A stretch of DNA of 43,179 nucleotides from an uncultured bacterium (GTDB taxonomy: Bacteria; Cyanobacteriota; Vampirovibrionia; Gastranaerophilales; Gastranaerophilaceae), in assembly GCA_949282215.1 (NCBI GenBank), contig CASDPF010000014.1, positions 1 through 43,179 of the forward strand, given 5' to 3'. The notes beneath the pieces are model-generated. The model did not search any database. It was not told where the DNA came from and saw nothing but the letters and a program-made list of their open reading frames with translations. Position 1 is the stretch's first letter. Each line of letters opens with the position of its first letter. The position numbers and the translations under genes were made by a program. Of the stretch, positions 8,314-17,378 are shown piece by piece.

Positions 8314-10716
8314 ATGATTAGAGCTGAAGTAATTGAACTATCAAAAAATAAAAATACGATAATGTTTATAACTGCAATCTTTTTTATGTTAGGAATATTA
8401 TCTTATTTTAATAACTGCGGGTTAATTTCATCAAGTATCATTACAATAATAGGAATACTTTTACTTTTAAAAAGAATTTTTTCTTATAAATATGTACTGT
8501 TCTGGGTATTTATTTTTTACTTTGGATTTTTCAGCACCTTCTATAGAATTAAAAATTCAGATGATCTATCTGGAATAGCTCCTGTAAAAGGTATCATAAG
8601 CGGGCAAATAGTATCTATTCCAAACAGTAATTCTCCAGATAAAACAAAATTTTTCTTCAAAATAAATGAAATTAATAACGAAAAGGTAAAAGGAAAAACT
8701 CTTGTTACATTAAATTCAGATAAAGGAGATTTTTCAAACTTAAATATAGGTAGCAGCTATGAAATTACAGGTAAACTGAATCTTCCATTCAAAGCTACAA
8801 ACCCCTCGCAGTTTGATTATGCAAAATACTTAAGAAACTTTTCTACTTACACTACATTTTATGCAGATTTAGAAAATTGTAATGAAATAAAGAGCCAACT
8901 TACACTCAAATGGAAATTTTTACAAGGACTAAATAATATAAGGAACAGCATAATAAATACTCATGCCCGTTACTTAAAAAGTCCGAATTTAGAAATTCTT
9001 GGCGGTATAGTATTTGGTGATGACGCGGTTGCTCCTCCTGATTATATAAAAGATTATTTTGTTAATTCAGGGTTATTGCATATTTTAGCTGCATCAGGAA
9101 TGAATGTAGCATTTATTTACGGATTTTGGTATTTTATATTGAGAAGATTTAGAGTCCCGTTTAAGATAACAGTAATAAGCGGGATGGGAGTTGTAATTCT
9201 TTATACACTGATGACAGGGCTTGGACCATCAGTTATAAGAGCAGCGTTGATGCTTCTTTTCATATTAGCCGGAAAATTAATCAATCGGGATGCTCACAGT
9301 ATATCACTCCTGTCACTTGTTGCCGCATTAATGCTGTTATACAATCCTGCTTATATAAATGATGTCGGATTTCAATTATCATTCATTGTAACTTTCGGAA
9401 TTTTAGTCAGTGCAAATCCTATTTTAGAAAAATTTAAGAATTCTAAATGTCCTGATTGGCTTACTGCGGGAATATTTATCCCAATAATTGCACAAATTTG
9501 GGTAGCACCTATCCAGATGTTTTATTTTAATACATTTTCAACATACTCCGTATTCGCTAACGTATCCATAATGCCGTTTTTAAGTGTAATAAGCTTCGGA
9601 GGTTTTGTAAGCTCTATCCTTGCGATATTCGGGCCTATCGGAAAATATATTTGTCTGTTTGCAGATTTTATTTTGAAATATTTCCTTGATGCCCTTGTAT
9701 TAATTTCAAAGTTCTATTCAAATCTTCCTCACTCACTGCTAACAACAACTCATCCTCATATATCACAAATTATTTTGTATTATGCGATAGTACTTTTTGT
9801 TACTCTTATGCTCAAAAAAGGTTTTACCAGAAAAGGAATTATACTTGCAATAATACTATCTTTGATATTATTAATCACAACAATTCAAATCCCGAATAAA
9901 AAACTTGAAATAATAACCTTTGACGTTCAAAATGCAGACGCATTCCTTATAAAAACGCCGCAAAATAAATATTTTATAATTGATACAGGCAAAGCACCAT
10001 ATAAGGGAGGCTCAACACAAGCAAGGATTATAATTCTAAAATATCTAAAGGATAGGGGAATTAAAAATATAGAAGGAATGATATTAACTCATTTTGACAG
10101 CGACCATTCAGGCGGTGCCATTGATTTGATGAAAAATCTAAATATAAAAAACGTCTATCTAACATCACTTAATGATAACTCTTTTACATCTAAAAATATC
10201 TATAAAACACTAAAGGAAAGAAAAATAAATACAAATATAGCCCAAAACAACAAAGAAATATACAAAGAAAATAATCTTCAAATAAAAACCCTAAAAATAA
10301 ACGACAAAAATGAAAATGAAAGTTCTATAATAACGCTTATTTCTTATAAAGATTTTGAAACCCTTTTTATGGGTGATGCAGGGGTGAAAGCTTTTAACGA
10401 ATTAATCAGCTATATACCGAAAAAAATAGAAGTTCTAAAAGTCGGACATCATGGTGCGAAAGGGATTATTGATAATAAAATGGAAGCATACCTGAACCCA
10501 GAGGTTTCAATAATATCAACAGGAACAAACTATTTCGGACATCCATCAAAAGGAACACTTGACATGTTAAGAAAAAGCTCAATATATAGAACTGATAAAA
10601 ACAATTCAATAAAAATCTCCACAGACGGGAATTTATCAAAAATCTATACATTTAACAGAACAAAACACAAATATGAATTAAATAAAACTATTCAAAACCG
10701 AGTTCACGAGCCTTAG
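8314..10716 (+). CDS. comEC: ComEC/Rec2 DNA-uptake channel
   Basis: 800 residues in the classic three-part order. N-terminal membrane segments and a soluble OB-like domain come first. Next is the Competence domain (about 220-510), with LLHILAASGMNVAFIYGF and GLGPSVIRAALML. Last is a C-terminal metallo-beta-lactamase-like domain (about 530-780), with LTHFDSDHSGGA and VGHHGAKG. ComEC carries single-stranded DNA across the inner membrane during natural transformation. The metallo-beta-lactamase part may degrade the non-imported strand. No good ribosome binding site is visible. A TGCTAACAT extended -10 lies 12 nt before the ATG. The 3' end overlaps the convergent TPR gene by 29 bp. Confidence 0.93.
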   Translation: MIRAEVIELSKNKNTIMFITAIFFMLGILSYFNNCGLISSSIITIIGILLLLKRIFSYKYVLFWVFIFYFGFFSTFYRIKNSDDLSGIAPVKGIISGQIVSIPNSNSPDKTKFFFKINEINNEKVKGKTLVTLNSDKGDFSNLNIGSSYEITGKLNLPFKATNPSQFDYAKYLRNFSTYTTFYADLENCNEIKSQLTLKWKFLQGLNNIRNSIINTHARYLKSPNLEILGGIVFGDDAVAPPDYIKDYFVNSGLLHILAASGMNVAFIYGFWYFILRRFRVPFKITVISGMGVVILYTLMTGLGPSVIRAALMLLFILAGKLINRDAHSISLLSLVAALMLLYNPAYINDVGFQLSFIVTFGILVSANPILEKFKNSKCPDWLTAGIFIPIIAQIWVAPIQMFYFNTFSTYSVFANVSIMPFLSVISFGGFVSSILAIFGPIGKYICLFADFILKYFLDALVLISKFYSNLPHSLLTTTHPHISQIILYYAIVLFVTLMLKKGFTRKGIILAIILSLILLITTIQIPNKKLEIITFDVQNADAFLIKTPQNKYFIIDTGKAPYKGGSTQARIIILKYLKDRGIKNIEGMILTHFDSDHSGGAIDLMKNLNIKNVYLTSLNDNSFTSKNIYKTLKERKINTNIAQNNKEIYKENNLQIKTLKINDKNENESSIITLISYKDFETLFMGDAGVKAFNELISYIPKKIEVLKVGHHGAKGIIDNKMEAYLNPEVSIISTGTNYFGHPSKGTLDMLRKSSIYRTDKNNSIKISTDGNLSKIYTFNRTKHKYELNKTIQNRVHEP

Positions 10717-12424
10717 CAAAAACCTTTTCCGCTTCGATTTTCTTACCTAAGTTACTCAACGCAACACTTTTATAATAATAAGCATTAGCACAATCCCTAT
10801 CGAGCATTATCGCTTTATTTGCAAACTCTAATGCTGAGAAATTTTCCTGCTTATCCAGAAATACTCCTGTAATCCCTAAATAATTATACACATCAGTAGG
10901 GTCTAATTCTATTGCTTCAAAATAATCATCAATAGCTTCATCGAACTTTCCGAGATTATGCAACGCCCAAGCTTTTCTGTAATGAGAATAAGCATAGTCT
11001 TTATTTACCATTATAGCCTTATTTGCAAAAAGTATAGATTTTTTGAATTCCGAAAGCTTTGAATAGCAATAAGAAATATTTGCATACGCATCGACAAAGG
11101 AATCATCACACTCAATACATTTTTGATAAGTTTCGATAGATTCTTTATACTTTTCAAGTTCCTGCAATGCCCAAGCTTTTCTAAAATAAGAATAAGCATT
11201 ATCTTTATCTAATAACAACGCTCTATTAGCATATTCAAGAGATAGTTCAATTTTTCCGATCTTCGAATAACTGTAAGATAAAGAATGATAATAATCGACA
11301 TCATCAGGCTCTAATTCAACACTTTTTTTGAAAGCTTCTGCAGCAACATCAAATCTTTCGACAGAAAGCATAATATTTCCCTTACGGTAATAGGAATAAG
11401 CAGATTTATCATTCAATTCAATAGCTAAATCCGCATAACTGTCTGCAAGCTTGTAATCACCTAATTTTGAATAGCAATATGAAATATTCAATAATAAATT
11501 GTCATCATATCTATCAAATTTTAACGCTTTTTTATAAAAAATAAGGGCATTATCAAAATCATCTTTATCATCATAAACATTAGCCATAAGCTCATAAAGA
11601 TATTCAGTAGCCGCAGTCGTATAATCAGCAAAACGGAGATATCTTAATGCTTTGTTATATTCTCCTCTTTTTTTAGCAGTAAGAGCTAAAAACTTTAATA
11701 CCTGTTGTTTATCGTCAGTTTTTCTATATAATTCGTGAGAAAATCTATCAGCCTCATCATATCGTTCTAAATATATTAAACACTGAATTCTGCGTTCAAG
11801 TAAATCAACACTTTCCTGAATAGAAATACATTTTTCCAAATATTCTAAAGCTGGTTCAGCATCATTTAACTCTGCATAACACTCCATCATCTTAAAATAA
11901 AGATTATACTTATCCTTATAATTTTGAGCTTTTTGGAAGCATTCTAAAGCTTTTTCATAATCAGACGGATCAATCGCATAAAAAGTGAACCCGAGATTAT
12001 AATAAAATTCAGGAGAAATACTTTCATTTTCAAGCAATTTTTGAAGATAATATTCTGCTTTTTCATCTAAGCCGGTATAATTGAATAATAAAACTAAAAA
12101 AGTCTGAATCAGCCAATCATCTCCACCTAAAGCTTCGGCAATAGCGGTATTTTTAACTACATCTTTTTTCTTACCTAGTCTGCCATTTATAAATGCAAGT
12201 CTTACATAGCCATAGGCATAATTAGGGCTAAGCTTAACGGCTTTTTTAGCGTATTTCAAAGCTTTTTTATCATCCCCTGAAAAAACATAAGCCTTAGATA
12301 AATACACACACTGCTCCGCTGATAAATGCTTTTCTTTTTCAAGCATCTTAACAACATTTTCAGCTGTAGCCGCATTTATGAATATTTTTGCATCTTCATA
12401 TTTTGTATAAAAGTTATCGTACAT
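10688..12424 (-). CDS. Large cytoplasmic tetratricopeptide-repeat protein
   Basis: About 578 residues from the ATG at 12424, chosen because AGG lies 5 nt upstream. An in-frame ATG at 12463 would add 13 residues but has only a distant AAGG. The protein is built from about 14-15 TPR units. Recurring helices such as AYSYFRKAWALQELEKY and ANISYCYSKLSEFKKSI repeat almost identically in the C-terminal half, which suggests recent internal duplication. No signal peptide or membrane segment is visible. It is probably an interaction scaffold, and its partner cannot be inferred. It converges on comEC with a 29-bp overlap of coding ends. Confidence 0.85.
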   Translation of the reverse strand: MYDNFYTKYEDAKIFINAATAENVVKMLEKEKHLSAEQCVYLSKAYVFSGDDKKALKYAKKAVKLSPNYAYGYVRLAFINGRLGKKKDVVKNTAIAEALGGDDWLIQTFLVLLFNYTGLDEKAEYYLQKLLENESISPEFYYNLGFTFYAIDPSDYEKALECFQKAQNYKDKYNLYFKMMECYAELNDAEPALEYLEKCISIQESVDLLERRIQCLIYLERYDEADRFSHELYRKTDDKQQVLKFLALTAKKRGEYNKALRYLRFADYTTAATEYLYELMANVYDDKDDFDNALIFYKKALKFDRYDDNLLLNISYCYSKLGDYKLADSYADLAIELNDKSAYSYYRKGNIMLSVERFDVAAEAFKKSVELEPDDVDYYHSLSYSYSKIGKIELSLEYANRALLLDKDNAYSYFRKAWALQELEKYKESIETYQKCIECDDSFVDAYANISYCYSKLSEFKKSILFANKAIMVNKDYAYSHYRKAWALHNLGKFDEAIDDYFEAIELDPTDVYNYLGITGVFLDKQENFSALEFANKAIMLDRDCANAYYYKSVALSNLGKKIEAEKVFAKARELGFE

Positions 12425-12558
12425 TCTAACCTGTTCTTTTACACGTCTTGAAAAACAAAACATGTAAACATATCTAACCTTATTACAAGAAATAATACGG
12501 TCAGGATAGAATTAAACTTTAGGGATTTTTGAAAAAAATTTACATAAGTTTAAAACTT

Positions 12559-13323
12559 TTATACAAGAACTTCGTTTTCTTTATCTTCAAGAGCAGTCGC
12601 AATCTCATCAAGGATTAACTGAGCAGCAGCAATCCTGTTATCAGCAGTAGTAATAGGTCTGCCGATTACCATATAATCAACTCCTGATAAAATAGCACTG
12701 CGAGGAGTATCAACTCTTACCTGATCATTAACCGAAGCCCAAGTAGGACGAGTCGCAGGACATACAATAATAAAATCTTTATCAGGAATTTGCTGTCTTA
12801 TGCGTTTTGCTTCATCAGCACTTGCAACGACGCCATCTAAACCGGAGTCATAAGCAACTTGTGCCAGTTGAGATACATAATCCTCAATATTTTTATCAAC
12901 ACAAAGCTCTTCAGTAAGCGTTCTTTGTCCAAAACTTGATAAAAGAGTTACCCCGAGAATAATCGGAGGCTCTTTGTCCAATCTTTTACAACAAGCATTC
13001 ACGGCTTTCACAGTGCCTGAAATCATTTTAGAACCGCCCTGAATATGGATATTAAAGAAATGAATATTATTTTTTACAAGGTTAATACAAGCCTTTTGAA
13101 CGGTATTTGGAATATCATGAAATTTGCTGTCATAATAGCATCTTCCGCCCAATTCTTCAATAAGACGTACGGCTTCAAACCCGTAAGTTACAATTAAAGG
13201 CAAACCGATTTTAAAATATCCGACATAATCCTTTAATTCCAACACAAGCTCTTTTACTTCTTCCAGCGTATCAACATCAAGAGCCAAGATGATTCTGTCC
13301 TTTGGACATTGAGGTCTTATCAT
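12559..13323 (-). CDS. pyrF: Orotidine 5'-phosphate decarboxylase PyrF
   Basis: 254 residues. PyrF decarboxylates OMP to UMP in pyrimidine synthesis. Evidence: the start ILALDVDTLEE, the catalytic array D65-x-K67-x-x-D70-IPNT, GVTLLSSFG, the phosphate-binding end VDYMVIGRPI, and a length of about 250, typical of type 1 PyrF. The ribosome binding site is AAAGGTGG upstream. It stands alone without other pyr genes and is separated from the TPR gene by about 130 bp. Confidence 0.95.
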   Translation of the reverse strand: MIRPQCPKDRIILALDVDTLEEVKELVLELKDYVGYFKIGLPLIVTYGFEAVRLIEELGGRCYYDSKFHDIPNTVQKACINLVKNNIHFFNIHIQGGSKMISGTVKAVNACCKRLDKEPPIILGVTLLSSFGQRTLTEELCVDKNIEDYVSQLAQVAYDSGLDGVVASADEAKRIRQQIPDKDFIIVCPATRPTWASVNDQVRVDTPRSAILSGVDYMVIGRPITTADNRIAAAQLILDEIATALEDKENEVLV

Positions 13324-13520
13324 ATCTATATTCCACCTTTATAACAGATACATTTTACTACTAAAATAAATAAAATCAATAGTCAACAGAAGTTGTATCA
13401 GAGAGTTATTCCAGAGTAATCCTGTAGCACTGTAATCTTTCCAAAAGACTTGAGCAAGACGGGAATAGTGTTTATCACATAGGATTTGAGGAATGCTTCA
13501 ACTAATCTTGCATAATTTTG

Positions 13521-13998
13521 CTATAATCGGGCTAAGTGATGATAAAACAGTCGTTCCAGTGTGTTGGTGCGGCTCCGCTAAATTAAAGCAGTGCGGGGGA
13601 TAGGTTGGTGGCACAAAGCATTTTTCAAGCTAAACGATACTAGATTATTGCGGTATTTCTCTATAATCGGGCTTAGTGATAATAAAAATCCCGTTCCAGT
13701 GTGTTGGTGTGGCTCAGCGAAATTAAAGCAGTGCGGGGGATAGGTTGGTAGCACAAAGCATTTTCAAGCTTAACGATACTAAGATTATTGCGGTATTTCT
13801 CTATAATCGGGCTTAGTGATAATAAAAATCCCGTTCCAGTGTGTTGGTGTGGCTCAGCTAAATTAAAGCAGTGCGGGGGATAGGTTGGTGGCACAAAGCA
13901 TTTTCAAGCTAAACGATACTAAGATTATTGCGGTATTTCTCTATAATCGTGCTTAGTGATAACAAAAATCCCGTTCCAGAGTGTTGATGTGGCTCAGC
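13521..13998. repeat. 140-bp tandem repeat, three full copies plus a partial fourth
   Basis: Units begin at 13521, 13661, 13801 and 13941, each with TATAATCG. The spacing is exactly 140 bp. Copies 2 and 3 are nearly identical; copy 1 differs slightly. The fourth breaks off after GGCTCAGC at 13998. Because 140 is not a multiple of three, the array is not a coding repeat. Units 1 and 3 contain a G-rich stretch (13595-13611 and 13875-13891) with four runs of at least two G. Unit 2 lacks the last run. Copy 1 has TGCTATAAT, an extended -10. The array sits between pyrF and the terminator of the prepilin gene. Apart from this array, 13324-13520 shows nothing I can identify. Confidence 0.9.
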
Positions 13999-14001
13999 CA
14001 C

Positions 14002-14031
14002 AAAAAAAAGAGACTTTTGGTAAAAAGTCTC
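14002..14031 (-). terminator. Rho-independent terminator of the prepilin gene
   Basis: On the minus strand GAGACTTTT and AAAAGTCTC form a perfect 9-bp stem with a 4-nt loop, followed by eight U. It lies about 90 bp downstream of the prepilin stop codon. Confidence 0.85.
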
Positions 14032-14117
14032 ATAACAAAAAGATTCATTTAGATTTTACTTTATAGAAAAGTAAACTTTGAGTATAGCGGTCATTTCGCT
14101 AAATCAGAAATGTTCCA

Positions 14118-14801
14118 CTATTTGCCTGCACCATATAGAACAGCTTCAGCAGCAGCAGTAGCAGGAAGAACTGTTTGGTCATACATAATTACAGGATAGA
14201 TATCTGTAGGGTTAGAAACTTTACAGTCTCCAGTTGTAGGACCTTTGAATGGATCAGTTTGACCATCACAATTAACAACTTTGTTAGGATTTTTTTCACC
14301 ATTAACATCTATTACACCAAAACAGTAACCAGTTTTTGCATCAGTACCTTTATTATTTATTTTATTATTTGCATCAATTTTATCAGTTGCATTACCTTCT
14401 GTACATTGAGATGAATTTGTTGCAAATGTAAAAGTAATACCATCATTAAAATACAATGTATAATTATTTGAGTCACCAAACTTTACATTAGTTGAATTAC
14501 TTGCGGTATATGCATTGCCACCTGTCTTAACAACGTTCATACGATTGTTAAACAAGTTGTACAGTGACGCATTGTCATTTGTAGTTGTAGAAGTTGTTTG
14601 AGACAAGTCATAGTCATCAAGAGCAACGTTCAATACAACAGCTTGGGACAATACAGACAGAGCTTTTTTGTAAGCTGTTTTGTATTGAGCACCGTTAGTT
14701 GAATTCATCAATGTAGGCATTGTCATAGCGGCAACTACCCCGATAATACCTAGCGTAATCAAGACTTCCGCTAAGGTAAAAGCATTTTTAAAACTTTTCA
14801 T
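14118..14801 (-). CDS. Type IV prepilin-like / pseudopilin protein
   Basis: 227 residues. A short class III signal (MKSFKNA) precedes FTLAEVLITLGIIGVVAAM, the N-methylation/prepilin helix with the conserved Glu at +5. The residue at -1 is Ala instead of the usual Gly. The globular part is Asn/Thr-rich, with four Cys and the motif IDVNGEKNPNKV, which recurs in the second prepilin of this window. Likely a minor pilin or pseudopilin, processed by a prepilin peptidase encoded elsewhere. The ribosome binding site is GGAGG. It is transcribed from a canonical promoter overlapped by a 15-bp inverted repeat and is divergent from an XRE regulator. A terminator follows. Confidence 0.85.
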   Translation of the reverse strand: MKSFKNAFTLAEVLITLGIIGVVAAMTMPTLMNSTNGAQYKTAYKKALSVLSQAVVLNVALDDYDLSQTTSTTTNDNASLYNLFNNRMNVVKTGGNAYTASNSTNVKFGDSNNYTLYFNDGITFTFATNSSQCTEGNATDKIDANNKINNKGTDAKTGYCFGVIDVNGEKNPNKVVNCDGQTDPFKGPTTGDCKVSNPTDIYPVIMYDQTVLPATAAAEAVLYGAGK

Positions 14802-14833
14802 TTATGTACCTCCATTATAATAGTTCCATTTAT

Positions 14834-14862
14834 ATAATACCATATACATATCATTTTGTCAA
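14834..14862 (-). promoter_or_regulatory. Sigma-70-type promoter of the prepilin gene
   Basis: On the minus strand TTGACA (14857-14862) and TATTAT (14834-14839) are separated by exactly 17 bp. The start codon is about 33 bp downstream of the -10. Confidence 0.75.
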
Positions 14863-14880
14863 TATAAATGATATGTATAT
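14842..14880. promoter_or_regulatory. 15-bp inverted repeat, candidate operator for the XRE regulator
   Basis: ATATACATATCATTT (14842-14856) is mirrored perfectly at 14866-14880 with a 9-nt spacer. The left arm fills most of the promoter spacer and the centre is the -35 box of the prepilin gene. Binding here would be expected to repress the prepilin gene and could autoregulate the divergent XRE gene. Confidence 0.65.
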
Positions 14881-14930
14881 CATAAATAAGACTAAATATC
14901 AACTATATACTGTACAAGTGAGGGAACATT

Positions 14931-15248
14931 GTGGATAAGGTACTCTTAGGCAAAAAGCTAAAACAAATAAGGATTTCCAGAGGGATTTCACAGGAACAGC
15001 TGTCAGAGATGATATATTTATCACCAAGACAAATGAGTATCATTGAAACAGGTAATTCTTATCCTTCTTTGGACACTTTTGTAAGAATTGCCGAAAAATT
15101 AGAATTTGATATTAACGACTTTTTTAACGTAAACATAAAAACGCAGGATGAAACCCGACAAAAAGTTATCGAACAGGTAAAAACACTCGATAAAAAGCAC
15201 TTAGACCTTGTAAGTGACATCATTAGTGCTATTGAAAAAAATTCATAG
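14931..15248 (+). CDS. XRE-family helix-turn-helix regulator
   Basis: 105 residues from a GTG start preceded by GAGGG. The N-terminal Cro/C1-type HTH (about 7-62) contains LKQIRISRGISQEQLSEM and SPRQMSIIETGNSYPSLDT. A helical tail of about 40 residues probably dimerises. It is transcribed divergently from the prepilin gene. A long inverted repeat lies in the shared intergenic region, so the prepilin promoter is the likely target. It resembles the second XRE gene at 30601 in size, domain layout and position. Confidence 0.85.
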   Translation: MDKVLLGKKLKQIRISRGISQEQLSEMIYLSPRQMSIIETGNSYPSLDTFVRIAEKLEFDINDFFNVNIKTQDETRQKVIEQVKTLDKKHLDLVSDIISAIEKNS

Positions 15249-15274
15249 CACATATAGCAAATTCAAATTACTTC

Positions 15275-16363
15275 CTAATCAATAGTTTCATCGTCTTTTA
15301 AATCATCCGGAAGTTCCGGAATTTGTTTAGATACAACCCCGCCGAGTTTTTCTATACGTTTAATTTGGTTTAGGATATTACCGTTGCCCTGAAGTTTTTT
15401 CAAAGCAGTATCCATAGTTGATCTTGCTTTCAATAAATCAGAAAGCAGATTAGCAAACTTGTCAAGCATAGCAGAACATAGTCTTGAGATTTCGATTGCA
15501 TTTTTATTTTGTCTGTCGACTACGTGGAATGAATTAATAATTTTCAATGCAGCGAGCAAAGTTGAGGGAGATACCGGCATAACTTTATTTTGCCAAGCAT
15601 AATCCCAGAGCTTGCAATCTTCACAAAAAATCATCGAATAACAACTCTCAATAGGAATAAACATTAAAACATAGTCAGGAGATGAGTCCTCTATTGAATA
15701 ATCACGTTTGGCAAGCCCAGTAATATGAGCTTTGGTAGAGTCAAAAAACTGACGCAGATGAATTTCTTTTTCGTCATCACTTTCAGAATTAACATAAGCA
15801 TCCCAAGAAGAAAGAGAGGTTTTGGCATCAATAAAAACATTTCTGCCTTCAGGAAGAAATACCGTGGCATCAGGTCGTCCTTCACCTGTCCCGAATTGGA
15901 TTTTATATTCTTCATCTTTCCTAAGCCCCGAAGCCTCCAGAACCCTTTCTAAAACAATTTCGCCCCAATGACCTTGTCTTCTGTTATCTGAACGCATTAC
16001 ATTCACAAGAGAGGTTGTATCTTGAGAAATTCTATTTCCTGCCTCAAGGAAATTTTTGATATTCATATCAAAACGGGTAAATTTCTCTGCCTCAAGTTTA
16101 AAATTCTCCTCAGACCTTTTTTCAAAGTCCTCAATCTTTTCTTTAAACCTTTTATAAAACTCGTCAAGTTTTTCACGATTTTGCTCGCTTAATTCTTTAG
16201 AACCGTCTTTCAAAAGAGAGTTTGCAGTATTTTCAAAAGAAAGCTTCATTTGCTCAATCATAGCTTCCCTTGAGGAAAGCTCACTTTTACGGCTGATAAA
16301 AAACGGTATATAAACTGCAATAGCTCCAATTACAAACCCTAATATAAATATCATAATTTCCAT
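15275..16363 (-). CDS. rmuC: DNA recombination protein RmuC homologue
   Basis: 362 residues. The order is an N-terminal membrane anchor (about 3-22), a long coiled coil (about 30-100), then the RmuC nuclease-like domain. That domain includes QGHWGEIVLERVLEASGL, RPDATVFLPEGRNVFIDAKTS (split here as RPDATVFLPEG then FIDAKTS) and VLMFIPIES. The D and the E/D-x-K pattern fit a PD-(D/E)XK fold. RmuC limits recombination at inverted repeats in E. coli. The ATG at 16363 is chosen, with GGAG upstream. A TTG ten codons earlier would be a poor start. It converges with the XRE gene. Confidence 0.88.
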   Translation of the reverse strand: MEIMIFILGFVIGAIAVYIPFFISRKSELSSREAMIEQMKLSFENTANSLLKDGSKELSEQNREKLDEFYKRFKEKIEDFEKRSEENFKLEAEKFTRFDMNIKNFLEAGNRISQDTTSLVNVMRSDNRRQGHWGEIVLERVLEASGLRKDEEYKIQFGTGEGRPDATVFLPEGRNVFIDAKTSLSSWDAYVNSESDDEKEIHLRQFFDSTKAHITGLAKRDYSIEDSSPDYVLMFIPIESCYSMIFCEDCKLWDYAWQNKVMPVSPSTLLAALKIINSFHVVDRQNKNAIEISRLCSAMLDKFANLLSDLLKARSTMDTALKKLQGNGNILNQIKRIEKLGGVVSKQIPELPDDLKDDETID

Positions 16364-16462
16364 AAATTCACGCTCTCCATATATCCCATACAACAGATTG
16401 ATTATACATATTAATATACCACAACAAAATTAGACTAAAAGGATTAGCGAGAAAAAATCAAT

Positions 16463-16579
16463 CCAAAAAATCAATCATGCCCCAAAGCATGGTCTAGAGC
16501 ATGGTTGAGGGATTATCTCAATCCATGGATGTAAATCAATAATTCATGCTTTACAACCAAAAACATCAATCAAGGCATG
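16463..16579. promoter_or_regulatory. Cluster of six CATG half-site motifs upstream of the response regulator
   Basis: CATG occurs at 16476, 16488, 16500, 16524, 16545 and 16576. The first four are spaced 12, 12 and 24 bp apart. Most sit in GCATGG or CCATGG contexts, and several are preceded by ATCAAT or TCAATC. This phasing suggests repeated protein-binding sites, perhaps for the NarL-type regulator encoded 80 bp downstream. Confidence 0.4.
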
Positions 16580-16656
16580 GATGAAGCCACCCCTCTAAAA
16601 GTTGTAGTATATAAACTGTAGAGGAAAGCAACTAATAAAGTTTAAAGGGGAATAAG

Positions 16657-17355
16657 ATGAGAGAGTTCAAGAGAAAAGCAAGAGTTTTACTAATTGATGA
16701 CAATGCAGATCACTTAAGAGGTGTAAAAGAATTAATCAGCCTTGAAACAAATTACGACATTGTAGGTACAACTACAAGTGCTAATATGGGGATTAATCTG
16801 GTAAAAAAATATCAGCCTGATTTGGTTTTAATGGATATTAATATGCCGGAAAAAGACGGTCTGCAAGCTATTCAAGAAATCGAAAAACTTGAACTCGGTA
16901 CAAGAATTATTGCATTAAGCGGATATGATGATGCAGATTTAATTTTTAGAGCTATGAAAATAGGAGCTAAGGGATATGTGTTAAAGACAATGGCTTCAGC
17001 TCAATTAATTTATGCTATTGATGAGGTATTGAGCGGAAAAGTTTACTTACCATCTGCACTTTCTTCAAGATTCTTTGAATACTTCCAACGCACATTCAAA
17101 GAAGAAACTTCAAGCCAAAACGAAGAAAACCTATTAAACTACCTGACTTCTCGTGAAGAAGAAGTGCTTGATTTACTCACACAAGGTAATAACTACAAGG
17201 CTATTGCAGGAAAATTATTTATATCAGAAACTACAGTAAAAACTCACGTAAATAATATTTTCCAAAAATTACAAGTAAACGACAGAACCCAAGCTGTATT
17301 ATATGCCTTGAACAACGGCTTTGCAAATAAAGTCCGTGCTAAAATCTCAGCTTAA
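16657..17355 (+). CDS. NarL/FixJ-family response regulator
   Basis: 232 residues. The receiver domain spans about 8-125, with the acidic pair D14/D15, phospho-acceptor D60 (VLMDINMP), S88 and K110. A LuxR-type HTH follows at about 163-220 (LTSREEEVLDLL, then ISETTVKTHVNNIFQKL). Phosphorylation by a histidine kinase should promote DNA binding. The ribosome binding site is AAAGGGG. The upstream region carries regularly spaced CATG motifs. A terminator follows, and then a soluble histidine kinase gene that is the obvious candidate partner. Confidence 0.92.
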   Translation: MREFKRKARVLLIDDNADHLRGVKELISLETNYDIVGTTTSANMGINLVKKYQPDLVLMDINMPEKDGLQAIQEIEKLELGTRIIALSGYDDADLIFRAMKIGAKGYVLKTMASAQLIYAIDEVLSGKVYLPSALSSRFFEYFQRTFKEETSSQNEENLLNYLTSREEEVLDLLTQGNNYKAIAGKLFISETTVKTHVNNIFQKLQVNDRTQAVLYALNNGFANKVRAKISA

Positions 17356-17378
17356 TAAATTTTACAATAAAACCAAAA

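Noticed and set aside
13673-13894. Minus-strand frame of 73 codons inside the 140-bp repeat
   Set aside because: The repeat length is not divisible by 3, so its units are read in different frames. It has no ribosome binding site and low-complexity content.
13521-13998. CRISPR array
   Set aside because: The whole 140-bp unit repeats, with no short repeat and unique spacers, and no cas genes are nearby.
16364-16393. TTG start for rmuC ten codons earlier
   Set aside because: The ATG at 16363 has GGAG upstream and begins with the membrane anchor.
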